Origin: Streptomyces rimosus | GTDB taxonomy: Bacteria > Actinomycetota > Actinomycetes > Streptomycetales > Streptomycetaceae | Assembly (NCBI RefSeq): GCF_008704655.1 | Contig: NZ_CP023688.1 | Coordinates: 3,782,001-3,846,000 of the forward strand | DNA length: 64,000 bases | Reading direction: 5' to 3' | In this document: one piece after another, positions 54,479 through 62,950 of the stretch | Position numbering within the stretch: the stretch's first letter is position 1 | How the letters are laid out: each line of letters starts with the position of its first letter | Program-made: the position numbers and the translations under genes | Notes under the pieces: model-generated | What the model was told of the DNA's origin: nothing | Databases searched by the model: none | What the model saw: the letters and a program-made list of their open reading frames with translations, nothing else

Positions 54479-56020
54479 GTGGCTGCCGGACGGACGTCGA
54501 GGAGGACGAGGCTGCCGCGGATGCCACGGGCGTCGCGGGCCTTCGGCCCGTGGAGCGCGAAAACGGCCCGGGCCCCGCGGATCGCCAAGGCTTCCCGGAT
54601 TTCCACCGGCCCGCGTGCCCCGAAGGGGGCGCGGGTCTCGTCGGCGTCCACGAGGTCCGGCGGGGGCGGCGGCCGGGCGTGCCGCGCGGTGGGCCGGGCG
54701 CTGCGCCGCCCGTTCGCGGCGGCGGGGCGCGGCATACGGCGCGCGACGCACGCGCACGGGGCGGGCGAGTCGGGTCTCGGCAAGCTGATCGAGTTGCACG
54801 CGGTGAATTCGGCCGGTGACATGATGATCACCATTGCGCTGGCCTCGACGGTGTTCTTCTCGGTGCCGACGGATCAGGCGCGCGGCCGGGTGGCGCTGTA
54901 CCTGGCGGTGACGATGGCGCCGTTCGCGCTGCTGGCGCCGGTCGTGGGGCCGCTGCTGGACCGGGTGCCGCACGGCCGCAGGGCCGCGATGGCCGGGTCG
55001 ATGCTGGCCCGCGCGCTGCTCGCGCTGACCATGGCGGGCGCGGTGGCGGGCGGCGGGCTGGAGCTGTATCCGGCGGCACTGGGCGTATTGGTGTCCTCGA
55101 AGGCGTACGGGGTGGTGCGGAGCGCCGTCGTTCCACGCCTGTTGCCGCCCCGCATCTCTCTGGTAAAGGCCAATTCCCGGGTGACGCTGGCGGGGCTGCT
55201 GGCGACCGGGGCCGCGGCGCCGGTGGGCGGCGCACTGCATCTGGTGGGGACGAGCTGGCCGCTGTACGGGGCGTTCGCGGTGTTCGTGGCGGGGACCTTC
55301 CTGTCGTTCTCGCTGCCGCACAAGGTGGACTCGGCGAAGGGCGAGGGGCGGGCGCGGCTGGCGTCGGCGGAGGAGGACGAGCGGACCGGGAAGGCGCCGG
55401 CCGGCCGGCGGCGGCCGGGGCTGCGGACGGTGGGCCCGTCCGTACTGCACGGGCTTCAGGCGAATTGCGCGCTGCGGTCGCTGTCCGGGCTGCTGACGTT
55501 CTTCCTGGCGTTCCTGCTGCGCGAGCACCCGCTGGGCGGGCTGGGGCCGCAGGTTTCGCTGGGGCTGGTGGCGGTGGCGGCGGGCGCGGGCAACGCGCTG
55601 GGGACGGCGGTGGGCGCGTGGCTGCGGTCCCGGGCCCCGGAGCTGATCATCGCGGTGGTGCTGGGGCTGTCGCTGGCCGTCACGGTCACCGCGGCGGTCT
55701 TCTACGTGGTGCTGGCCCTCGTGGTGGTGACGGCGGCCGCGGCGACGGCGGGCTTGTGCCAGGCGCTGGGGAAGCTGTCGCTGGACGCGGTGATCCAGCG
55801 CGATGTGCCGGAGCAGGTGCGCACCTCGGCGTTCGCCCGTTCCGAGACGGCGCTCCAGCTGTCCTGGGTGGTCGGCGGCGCCGTCGGCATCGCGCTGCCG
55901 CTGAGCGGGACGCTGGGTCTGGCGGTGGCCGGGGCGCTGGTGGCGGCGGGCGCGGTGCTGGCCGTACGGGGCCTGCTGGGTGCGGCGCGGCACGGCGCGC
56001 CCCACCCTCGTGTGGCGTGA
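54479..56020 (+). CDS. MFS-type membrane transporter
   Basis: About 513 residues. After a long basic N-terminus, ESGLGKLIELHAVNSAGDMMITIALASTVFFSVP begins the first membrane span and LYLAVTMAPFALLAPVVGPLLDRVPHGRRAAMAGSMLARALLAL the next two. Some ten spans follow, ending LGLAVAGALVAAGAVLAVRGLL. The linker LPHKVDSAKGEGRARLASAEEDER is the central cytoplasmic loop. Substrate unknown. The start is uncertain: the GTG at 54479 is chosen, with an in-frame ATG at 54446 as the alternative. The DUF2771 lipoprotein gene follows by 26 bp. Confidence 0.82.
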   Translation: MAAGRTSRRTRLPRMPRASRAFGPWSAKTARAPRIAKASRISTGPRAPKGARVSSASTRSGGGGGRACRAVGRALRRPFAAAGRGIRRATHAHGAGESGLGKLIELHAVNSAGDMMITIALASTVFFSVPTDQARGRVALYLAVTMAPFALLAPVVGPLLDRVPHGRRAAMAGSMLARALLALTMAGAVAGGGLELYPAALGVLVSSKAYGVVRSAVVPRLLPPRISLVKANSRVTLAGLLATGAAAPVGGALHLVGTSWPLYGAFAVFVAGTFLSFSLPHKVDSAKGEGRARLASAEEDERTGKAPAGRRRPGLRTVGPSVLHGLQANCALRSLSGLLTFFLAFLLREHPLGGLGPQVSLGLVAVAAGAGNALGTAVGAWLRSRAPELIIAVVLGLSLAVTVTAAVFYVVLALVVVTAAAATAGLCQALGKLSLDAVIQRDVPEQVRTSAFARSETALQLSWVVGGAVGIALPLSGTLGLAVAGALVAAGAVLAVRGLLGAARHGAPHPRVA

Positions 56021-56046
56021 GAGGAACCGACCGATAGCCTGCCCGC

Positions 56047-56559
56047 ATGACCGCGTTCTCTTCTTGGGGCACAGGCCGCCGCGCCGCTGCCGCCCTCGGT
56101 GCCGTGTCCCTGGGGCTCGTCACCCTTTCCGCCTGTGAGAAGCCGACCCCGCTCGCCACGGTGACCGCCGGCAAGGACACCGTGACCGCCGAGGCGGCCT
56201 GCTACGACGACGGCAAGGTGCTCGGCGATCTGGCCTCCACCGACAAGAAGGCGCAGGCCGGGTTCACCAAGTGCCTGACCACCGAGCCCAAGAAGACGAT
56301 CACCGTGCACCCGGGTGAGAAGCTGCGGCTCGGTGTCGAGCCGGACGTGGCGGAGGACGGCTGGATCGCGCTGTCCAACAGCAGCCCGATCACCAACATG
56401 AGCAAGCAGACGTACCAGGTCGTCCCCAACGCCGACCAGCTCTTCGTCAACCAGCAGACCCGCAGCCTGGCCGACTCCACCGTGGTGTCCGTCGTCGCCT
56501 CCAAGGGCGGCAAGTACACCGGCGTGTGGAACGTCAAGCTCAAGCGCGCCGAGTCCTGA
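56047..56559 (+). CDS. DUF2771 lipoprotein
   Basis: A 170-residue protein. The twin-Arg-like GRRAAAALGAVSLGLVTLSAC ends in a lipobox (LSAC) with Cys30 as the lipidated residue. The mature domain, VTAGKDTVTAEAACYDDGKVLGDLA through KKTITVHPGEKLRLGVEPDVAEDGWIALS, fits DUF2771, an uncharacterised actinobacterial family. TAGCCT lies 6 bases before the ATG, suggesting a leaderless message separate from the MFS gene. Confidence 0.85.
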   Translation: MTAFSSWGTGRRAAAALGAVSLGLVTLSACEKPTPLATVTAGKDTVTAEAACYDDGKVLGDLASTDKKAQAGFTKCLTTEPKKTITVHPGEKLRLGVEPDVAEDGWIALSNSSPITNMSKQTYQVVPNADQLFVNQQTRSLADSTVVSVVASKGGKYTGVWNVKLKRAES

Positions 56560-56595
56560 GCCCGCCGACGTCCGCGCGAGGCCGGTGGTGATGAG

Positions 56596-57351
56596 GTGAC
56601 CGAGATACGGGTCCTGGCCGTCACCGCTGTCGCGGCCGAGCGCGACGCGGTGGCCTCCGGTGTGGCCGGTGCCGGTGGCGCCGAGGTGGTCGCGCTGCCG
56701 TCGGGCGGCGCGCTGCACCGCGTACGGGCCGGTGAGCGACCTTCCGTGGTCCTCGACGTGCTCGCCGCCGGTGTCGGCCCGGCCGCCGCTGCCGCCGGCA
56801 CCGCGACCGCGCTGACCGCCGCGGTGTGCGGCGGAACGGGCTACGACCTTGTGATCTCCGCCGGTATCGGCGGCGGTTTCGCGCCCGGCGCCCCGGTGGG
56901 CGCCACCGTCGTCGCGGACGAGATCGTCGCGGCCGATCTGGGCGCGGAGACGCCGGACGGCTTCGTCGCGGTGACCGAGCTGGGCTTCGGGACCGTCGTC
57001 CACACCCCGCCGCCGGACCTGGTGCGGGCCCTCGCCGCGGCGACCGGTGCCTCGTGCGGCGCGGTGCTCACCGCCTCGACCGTCACCGGCAGCGCCGAAC
57101 ACGCCGCGCGGCTCGCCGCCCGCCACCCGCGCGCCCTCATCGAGGCGATGGAAGGTTTCGGCGTGGCCGAGGCCGCCGCCGCGCAGGGCCTGCCGGTGCT
57201 CGAAATCCGTACGGTCTCCAACCCCGTCGGCCCGCGCGACCGCGCCGCGTGGCGCATCGGGGAGGCGCTCGGCGCGCTCTCCGCCGCCTGCGCCGCGCTC
57301 CCCCGCGTCCTGACGGCGGCCGGGGCCCCGACCTCCTGGAGGACGCCATGA
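56596..57351 (+). CDS. mqnB: futalosine hydrolase
   Basis: A 251-residue nucleoside-phosphorylase-fold enzyme. It splits futalosine to dehypoxanthine futalosine and hypoxanthine in the alternative menaquinone pathway. Visible: ISAGIGGGFAPGAPVGATVVADEIVAADLG, and IEAMEGFGVAEAAAAQGLPVLEIRTVSNPVGPRDRAAW, where the Glu and the Met-Glu-Gly loop bind ribose. The GTG at 56596 follows a short GATGAG. Its stop overlaps mqnD by ATGA, and this pairing is the known S. coelicolor arrangement. Confidence 0.92.
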   Translation: MTEIRVLAVTAVAAERDAVASGVAGAGGAEVVALPSGGALHRVRAGERPSVVLDVLAAGVGPAAAAAGTATALTAAVCGGTGYDLVISAGIGGGFAPGAPVGATVVADEIVAADLGAETPDGFVAVTELGFGTVVHTPPPDLVRALAAATGASCGAVLTASTVTGSAEHAARLAARHPRALIEAMEGFGVAEAAAAQGLPVLEIRTVSNPVGPRDRAAWRIGEALGALSAACAALPRVLTAAGAPTSWRTP

Positions 57352-58199
57352 GCGACCCGCTCAAGATCGCCTATTCGCCGTGCCCGAACGACACCTTCGT
57401 CTTCCACGCGTGGGCGCACGGCAAGGTCCCCGGCGCGCCCGCGCTGGACGTCACCTTCGCCGACATCGACATCACCAACGGCATGGCCGAGCGCGGCGAG
57501 GGCGACATCCTGAAGGTGTCGTACGCGGTGCTGCCGTGGGTGCTGGAGGAGTACGCGCTGCTGCCCTGCGGCGGCGCGCTGGGGCGCGGCTGCGGCCCGC
57601 TGGTGCTCACCAGGGAGCCGGGCGAGGCGAAGGACCTGGCGGGCAGGACGGTGGCGGTGCCGAGCGAGCGGTCGACCGCGTACCTGCTGTTCCGGCTGTG
57701 GGCGGCCGACGAGGTGCCGGGCGGCGTCGGCGAGGTCAAGGTGCTGCCGTTCGACGAGATCATGCCGGCGGTACGGGACGGCCGGGTGGACGCCGGGCTG
57801 GTCATCCACGAGGCCCGCTTCACGTACCAGAACTACGGGCTGAGCTGCCTCGCGGACATGGGCGAGCACTGGGAGCGCACCACCGGGCTGCCGATCCCGC
57901 TGGGCGCGATCATCGCCAAGCGGTCACTGGGCGCCGAGCGGCTGCGCGAGCTGGCCGCGGCGGCCCGCACGTCGGTGCGGATGGCCTGGGACGACACCGA
58001 GGCGTCGCGTGCGTACGTGCTGGAGCACGCGCAGGAGATGGACCCGGCCGTCGCCGACCAGCACATCGGCCTGTACGTGAACGAGTTCACCGCCGACCTC
58101 GGCGAGGACGGCTACGCGGCGGTCCGCGGCCTGCTCACGCGTGCCGCGGCCGAGGGGCTCGTACCGCCCCTCGGCCGCGATGCGCTGCGTTTCGGCTAG
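57348..58199 (+). CDS. mqnD: 1,4-dihydroxy-6-naphthoate synthase
   Basis: A 283-residue protein with a periplasmic-binding-protein fold adapted to catalysis. It turns cyclic dehypoxanthine futalosine into dihydroxynaphthoate. Family marks: IAYSPCPNDTFVFHAWAHG, GEGDILKVSYAVLPWVLEEYALLPCGGALG, and VIHEARFTYQNYGLSCLADMGEHWERTTGLPIPLG with the catalytic His. It ends 10 bp before the convergent cold-shock gene. Confidence 0.95.
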   Translation: MSDPLKIAYSPCPNDTFVFHAWAHGKVPGAPALDVTFADIDITNGMAERGEGDILKVSYAVLPWVLEEYALLPCGGALGRGCGPLVLTREPGEAKDLAGRTVAVPSERSTAYLLFRLWAADEVPGGVGEVKVLPFDEIMPAVRDGRVDAGLVIHEARFTYQNYGLSCLADMGEHWERTTGLPIPLGAIIAKRSLGAERLRELAAAARTSVRMAWDDTEASRAYVLEHAQEMDPAVADQHIGLYVNEFTADLGEDGYAAVRGLLTRAAAEGLVPPLGRDALRFG

Positions 58200-58209
58200 C
58201 CGCCGGCCG

Positions 58210-58593
58210 TCACACGTCCAGCTGGTCGGCGACCGCGCGCAGCATGCCCGCGATCTTCCCGCCGTGTGCCTTGTCGGGGTAGCGGCCGCGCTCCAGCTGC
58301 TGGGTGACGCTCTCCAGGAGCGTGGTGAGGTCCTGCACGATCGACGCCAGCTCGTCCGGCTTGCGGCGCTGGGCCGCCGCCACCGACGGCGTGGGGTCGA
58401 GGATCGTCACCGAAAGCGCCTGGTCGCCGCGCTGGCCGGCCACCACGCCGAATTCGACGCGCTGGCCCGGCTTGAGTGCGTCCACGCCGTCGGGCAGCAC
58501 CGACGAGTGCACGAAGACGTCACCGCCGTCGTCGCGGGAGAGAAAGCCGAAGCCCTTCTCGCTGTTGAACCACTTGACCTTGCCGGTAGGCAC
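58210..58593 (-). CDS. cold-shock domain protein with C-terminal extension
   Basis: 127 residues. A canonical cold-shock domain at residues 1-65 has RNP1 KGFGFL (13-18) and RNP2-like DVFVH (25-29). A 60-residue helical extension, [51 protein letters not shown], roughly doubles the usual 67-residue length. It binds single-stranded RNA or DNA. The extension is conserved in Streptomyces as I recall, and may mediate dimerisation. The GTG start has a GAGGAC site. The 5' leader could be long, but I did not locate the promoter. Confidence 0.92.
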   Translation of the reverse strand: MPTGKVKWFNSEKGFGFLSRDDGGDVFVHSSVLPDGVDALKPGQRVEFGVVAGQRGDQALSVTILDPTPSVAAAQRRKPDELASIVQDLTTLLESVTQQLERGRYPDKAHGGKIAGMLRAVADQLDV

Positions 58594-58790
58594 GTCTGTC
58601 CTCGTCCTCGTACTCGTCGGAAAACCACTGGGGTCTGGTTACGGTGTTCCCTGCGGGAAAAAACAGCTCTGGATAGCAGTGCAGCGGGCCACCTGACCCG
58701 CCACCCCCCAAGGCTAATGGTCCGGTGCCCGGTGACAAGACGTCGCCGGGTGGTTCCCCCGCGCTTCTGGCCCGGACTTACCCTGGTCGT

Positions 58791-59030
58791 GTGTCTGACG
58801 AAACTCCCCAGGCCGGGGATCTGCTGGTGCGGATCGGCGCGATTGTGTTCCTGATTGGCGCGGTGGCCACACTCGCCACCGTCACCCCGCTGTTCATCGG
58901 GGCCGATCCGCTGCCGTCCGTCTTCTACTGGGTCTGCATGCTGATGGGCGTCGGCTTCGTCGTCGCCGCGGCCGGAGTGCTGCGTTCCGTCGCGGCGCAG
59001 CGACGGCAGGCGCGCTCCTCCGCGGCGTAA
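58791..59030 (+). CDS. small two-span membrane protein
   Basis: 79 residues: MSDETPQAGDLLVRIGAIVFLIGAVATLATVTPLFIGADPLPS forms one span and loop, and VFYWVCMLMGVGFVVAAAGVLRSVAAQRRQARSS the second span with a basic tail. TACCCT lies exactly 6 bases before the GTG, so the mRNA is probably leaderless. No family or function is recognised. It is convergent with the HAD gene, with a gap of about 5 bp. Confidence 0.75.
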   Translation: MSDETPQAGDLLVRIGAIVFLIGAVATLATVTPLFIGADPLPSVFYWVCMLMGVGFVVAAAGVLRSVAAQRRQARSSAA

Positions 59031-59035
59031 CGGAC

Positions 59036-59710
59036 TCAACGCTTCCGCCCGGCCACGTACCCCTCCAGCCAGGCCGGGAAGCCGGTCAGGTCGTCCAGGA
59101 GGACGTGGGCGCCGGCCGCGCTCAGCTCGTCCGGGGCGCACGGCCCGGTGGCCACCGCGACGGACAGCGCGTCGGCGGTGTGCGCACCGCGTACGTCACC
59201 GGTGTGGTCGCCGACGTAGACGGACGCGCCGTGCGCGCGCAGGGCCTCGGCCTTGGCCTCCGCCCACAGCGAGCCGATGACGGCGTCCGCCGCGATGTCC
59301 AGGTGCGCCAGGTGCAGCTTGGCGTTGGGCTCGTACTTCGCGGTGACGACGATGGCCCGCCCGCCGTGGCGCTGTACGGCGGCCACCGCCTCGCGGGCGC
59401 CCGGCATCGCGAGCGTCCCGGTGATCGCGTGCTCCGGGTACAGCGACCGGTACAGGTCGCTGACCTCGGCGACCCGCTCCTCGGGGAACCACCGGCGGAT
59501 CTCCTGCTCCAGCGGCGGCCCGAGCCGGGTGATCGCCGCGTCCGCGTCGATGTACGTCCCGGTCTCGGCCGACAGCGCCTGGTACGCCGCCTTGATGCCG
59601 GGGCGGGAGTCGATCAGCGTCATGTCCAGGTCGAAGCCGACGGTGAGCGTCTGCGAGGCGGTGGCGACCGTGGGATCGGGGACCGGGGTGTGCGAAGCCA
59701 TGGTGGCCAT
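59036..59710 (-). CDS. HAD-family phosphatase
   Basis: A 224-residue HAD hydrolase. Motif I DLDMTLID carries the nucleophile Asp27 and the general acid Asp29. The later segments RAIVVTAKYEPNAKLHLAHLD (motif II/III region) and VYVGDHTGDVRGAHTADALSVAVATG (motif IV, acidic pair) are clear, with a helical cap between. It resembles phosphoglycolate-phosphatase-like enzymes; the substrate is unknown. It is divergent from the siderophore-type importer operon. Confidence 0.88.
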   Translation of the reverse strand: MATMASHTPVPDPTVATASQTLTVGFDLDMTLIDSRPGIKAAYQALSAETGTYIDADAAITRLGPPLEQEIRRWFPEERVAEVSDLYRSLYPEHAITGTLAMPGAREAVAAVQRHGGRAIVVTAKYEPNAKLHLAHLDIAADAVIGSLWAEAKAEALRAHGASVYVGDHTGDVRGAHTADALSVAVATGPCAPDELSAAGAHVLLDDLTGFPAWLEGYVAGRKR

Positions 59711-59802
59711 TGTGGCCGATGGCCCCGGCAGGGCGGGCCGTACACTTACGCTCTCCTGACCTGACCCACCGCCCGTGCCCGCGCCACCGCGAAACGGAGC
59801 CG

Positions 59803-60822
59803 ATGCCAGTCGTCCGGGCCAGCAGCCCCCTGGTGAGACGCCGCGCCGCCTGGACGGCCGGGGCGGTGCTCGTGCTGCTGCTGACGGTGCTGCTCTCGCT
59901 GGCGGTCGGCAGCCGCCCGTTCGCGCCGTCCGAGGTGCTCGACGCGCTGTTGCACGGCGGGGACGGCGACGCCGCGCAGGTGGTGCGCTTCCTGCGGCTG
60001 CCGCGCACGCTGACCGGCCTGATGGTCGGCGCCGCGCTCGCCCTTGCGGGCACCGCCATGCAGGGCATCACCCGCAACCCCATCGCCGACCCGGGCGTCC
60101 TCGGCATCAGCCAGGGCGCCTCGGTGGGCGTGGTCCTGGCGTTGTCCTTCCTGGGGGTGCATACCCTCGGCGGTTACGTGTGGTTCGCCTTCGCGGGCGC
60201 CGGGATCGCGGCGGTGGCCGTGTACGCGATCGCCTCCAGGGGGCGCGGCGGGGCGACGCCGGTGAAGCTCGCGCTGTCCGGGGCCGCGATCAACGCGCTG
60301 CTCGTCGCGGTGACCATGGCGGTGCTGACGACGAAGGCGGCGGCGCTGGACGCGTTCCGATTCTGGCAGGTCGGCTCGCTGACCGGCCGGGACATCGAGG
60401 TCGTCGCACGGATCTGGCCGTTCCTGCTGGCGGGCGCGCTGCTGGTGCTGGCCGTCGCGCGCGGCCTGGACGCGCTGGCGCTCGGCGAGGACGTGGCCAA
60501 GGGGCTGGGGCAGAACGTCGCGGCCGTGCGCGTCGTGGCCGGGCTCGGGGCCACCGTGCTGACCGGCGCGGGCGTCGCGGCGGCCGGGCCGATCGCCTTC
60601 GTCGGCCTCGCCGTACCGCATATCGCCCGCGCGGCCGTGGGCGGCGACCACCGCTGGCTGCTGCCGATGGCGGCGCTGCTCGGCCCGGTCGTGGTGCTGG
60701 TCTCGGACACCGTCGGGCGCGTGCTGTTCCCGCCGTCCGAGGTGCCGGCGGGGGTGATGACGGCGCTGATCGGGGTGCCGTTCCTGGTGGTGCTGGTACG
60801 GCGGAAGGCGGTGCCGGCGTGA
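59803..60822 (+). CDS. FecCD-type iron-siderophore permease, first subunit
   Basis: 339 residues with about nine to ten membrane segments. Conserved marks: RLPRTLTGLMVGAALALAGTAMQGITRNPIADPGVLGISQGAS and GPIAFVGLAVPHIARAAVGGDHRWLLPMAALLGPVVVLVSDTVGRVLFPPSEVPAGVMTALIGVPFLVVL. It heads the operon permease A, permease B, ATPase, binding protein. No iron box is evident between 59711 and 59802. Its last codons form the first unit of a 32-bp tandem repeat. Confidence 0.92.
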   Translation: MPVVRASSPLVRRRAAWTAGAVLVLLLTVLLSLAVGSRPFAPSEVLDALLHGGDGDAAQVVRFLRLPRTLTGLMVGAALALAGTAMQGITRNPIADPGVLGISQGASVGVVLALSFLGVHTLGGYVWFAFAGAGIAAVAVYAIASRGRGGATPVKLALSGAAINALLVAVTMAVLTTKAAALDAFRFWQVGSLTGRDIEVVARIWPFLLAGALLVLAVARGLDALALGEDVAKGLGQNVAAVRVVAGLGATVLTGAGVAAAGPIAFVGLAVPHIARAAVGGDHRWLLPMAALLGPVVVLVSDTVGRVLFPPSEVPAGVMTALIGVPFLVVLVRRKAVPA

Positions 60823-60946
60823 GCGCGGTACGGCGGAAGGCGGTGCCGACGTGAGCGCGGCAGGGCGGAAGGCGGTGCCGACGTGAGCGCGGTACGGCGG
60901 AAGGTGGTGCCGGCGTGAGCGCGGTACGGCGGAAGGCGGTGCCCGC
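60787..60946 (+). repeat. five-copy 32-bp tandem repeat of overlapping mini-ORFs
   Basis: Units begin at GTG 60787, 60819, 60851, 60883 and 60915 (period exactly 32). The first is the end of the permease gene. Each of the other four is a GTG-to-TGA mini-ORF of 11 codons (for example MSAVRRKAVPT). Its GTG overlaps the previous TGA as GTGA, and its TGA overlaps the next start, ending at the GTG (60947) of the second permease. Because 32 is not a multiple of 3, each restart moves the frame by one. Confidence 0.85.
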
Positions 60947-62035
60947 GTGACGGCGCCGGTCGCCGGCCGCGGAGACGGCATACGGCCGGTGGGTGCGCGG
61001 CCCGCCGGGTACGCCCTCGTGCGCGCCGGGCGCGCCTCCTTCCTGGTGCACCGGCGGGCGGTGGCCGTCGCCGCCGTGCTCGCCGTGCTGCTCGCGGCCG
61101 TCTGCCTGGCGTACCTGTGTGTCGGTGAGTCCTTCGTGACGCCCGGCGAGGCGCTGAAGGCCGTCTTCGGGCGGCCCTCCTCGGCGGAGCTGGTCGTCGG
61201 GACGCTGCGGCTGCCGCGGATGGTCTCCGGGCTGCTGGTCGGTGCGGCCTTCGGGATCGCGGGCGCGCTGATCCAGACCGTCGCCCGCAACGCGCTCGCC
61301 AGCCCGGACGTCATCGGCGTCACGCAGGGCGCGAGCGCGCTGACGGTGGGCGCGATGACGTTCGGCGTGACCTCGTACACCGTCCTGCCGTACCTGTCCG
61401 TCGCGGGCGGCGTGCTCGCCGCCGCCCTCGGCTACGTCTTCGCCTGGCGCGGCGGCCTGCACGCCACCCGGTTCGTGCTGATCGGCATCGGCTTCGCCGT
61501 CGCGCTGCGCTCGGTCACCCACCTGTTCCTCACCAAGGGCGACTACCTCGTCGCCCAGCAGGCGCAGGTGTGGCTGACCGGCTCGCTCAACGGGCGCGGC
61601 TGGGCCGAGGCCGAACCGCTCGGCTGGGCGCTGCTGGTGCTGCTGCCCGCCGTCCTGTGGGCGGCCCGCGCCCAGCGCACCGTCTCGCTGGACGACGCGA
61701 CGGCGACCGCGCTCGGCGTACGGCTGAACCGCACCCGGCTCGGCCTGGTCGCGCTCGGCGTGGTGCTGGCCTCGATGGCCACCGGCGCGGCGGGCCCGGT
61801 CGATTTCGTGGCGCTGCTCGCCCCGCAGACCGCCCGCCGGCTGACCCGTACCGCGCAGATCCCGCTGCTGTGCTCGGCACTGCTGGGCGCGGTCGTGGTC
61901 GTGCTCGGGGACCTGCTGGCCCGCAAGCTGTTCGCGCCGACCGAGCTGCCGGTGGGCGTGCTGACCGCGGCCGTCGGCGCCCCGTACCTGATCCACCTGA
62001 TCATCCGCAGCCGGGCCGTGGGAGGACGTGCGTGA
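60947..62035 (+). CDS. FecCD-type iron-siderophore permease, second subunit
   Basis: 362 residues with a longer N-terminus than its partner and about ten membrane segments: [23 protein letters not shown] first, then [45 protein letters not shown] and [45 protein letters not shown]. The GTG at 60947 carries no separate ribosome site and overlaps the last repeat's stop, so translation is coupled to the mini-ORF chain. It forms a heterodimer with the first permease. Confidence 0.9.
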   Translation: MTAPVAGRGDGIRPVGARPAGYALVRAGRASFLVHRRAVAVAAVLAVLLAAVCLAYLCVGESFVTPGEALKAVFGRPSSAELVVGTLRLPRMVSGLLVGAAFGIAGALIQTVARNALASPDVIGVTQGASALTVGAMTFGVTSYTVLPYLSVAGGVLAAALGYVFAWRGGLHATRFVLIGIGFAVALRSVTHLFLTKGDYLVAQQAQVWLTGSLNGRGWAEAEPLGWALLVLLPAVLWAARAQRTVSLDDATATALGVRLNRTRLGLVALGVVLASMATGAAGPVDFVALLAPQTARRLTRTAQIPLLCSALLGAVVVVLGDLLARKLFAPTELPVGVLTAAVGAPYLIHLIIRSRAVGGRA

Positions 62036-62907
62036 GCGAGGGCACCGGGGGCGCGGGAGGCGCCCGGTTCGTGGCACCCGGCCGCAGTCGGCTCGCGGCC
62101 CGGGACCTGACGCTGGCCTACGAGGACCGTACGGTCGTCGACGGGCTCGACCTCGACATCCCGCACGGCGCGGTGACGGTCGTCGTCGGCCCCAACGCCT
62201 GCGGCAAGTCCACGCTGCTGCGGGCACTCGGCCGACTGCTCAAGCCGCGCCGCGGCGCCGTCCTGCTGGACGGTACGGACCTGGCCCGCATCCCCACCAA
62301 GAAGATCGCCCAGGCGCTGGGGCTGCTGCCGCAGACCCCGGTGGCGCCCGAGACGATCACCGTCGCCGACCTGGTCTCGCGCGGCCGCCAGCCGCACCAG
62401 CACTGGTGGCGGCAGTGGTCCGGGGCGGACGAGCGGGCCGTCGCCGAGGCCATGGCCCGTACGGACGTGACGCGGCTGGCGGACCGGCCGGTGGACGAAC
62501 TGTCCGGCGGCCAGCGGCAGCGCGTGTGGATCGCGATGGCGCTCGCCCAGGAGACCGATTTGCTGCTCCTGGACGAGCCGACGACGTACCTGGACATCGC
62601 GCACCAGGTCGAGGTGCTCGACCTGATACGGCAGCTCAACCACGACCGGGGGCGCACCGTCGTCGCCGTCCTGCACGACCTCAACCAGGCCGCCCGCTAC
62701 GCCGACCACCTGGTGGCGATGAAGGAGGGCCGGATCGTCGCGCAGGGGCACCCGTCGGCGGTCGTGACGGCCGGGCTGGTGCGGGAGGTGTTCGGGCTGG
62801 AGTCGGTGGTCGTCCCCGATCCGGTGACGGGCTCGCCCCTGGTGGTTCCGGGGCGGCCTTGGCAGGCACCGGGTGGAGGGGCCACGGTCGTTCCCGGGCC
62901 GGCCTAG
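62032..62907 (+). CDS. siderophore ABC transporter ATP-binding protein
   Basis: 291 residues. Walker A is GPNACGKST at residues 53-61, signature [16 protein letters not shown], Walker [17 protein letters not shown], and the His switch in [19 protein letters not shown]-loop [11 protein letters not shown] is typical of FecE/FepC proteins. The GTG at 62032 overlaps the permease stop by GTGA. It powers the permease pair and acts with the binding protein that follows. Confidence 0.93.
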   Translation: MSEGTGGAGGARFVAPGRSRLAARDLTLAYEDRTVVDGLDLDIPHGAVTVVVGPNACGKSTLLRALGRLLKPRRGAVLLDGTDLARIPTKKIAQALGLLPQTPVAPETITVADLVSRGRQPHQHWWRQWSGADERAVAEAMARTDVTRLADRPVDELSGGQRQRVWIAMALAQETDLLLLDEPTTYLDIAHQVEVLDLIRQLNHDRGRTVVAVLHDLNQAARYADHLVAMKEGRIVAQGHPSAVVTAGLVREVFGLESVVVPDPVTGSPLVVPGRPWQAPGGGATVVPGPA

Positions 62908-62950
62908 CGCCGCCTCGTACGGCCAACCCCTGCTGCCGAAAGGGTTCGTC

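Noticed and set aside
59711..59802. Iron-box search in front of the siderophore importer
   Set aside because: No TTAGGTTAGG-type inverted repeat was seen, so DmdR1 control of this operon is not claimed.
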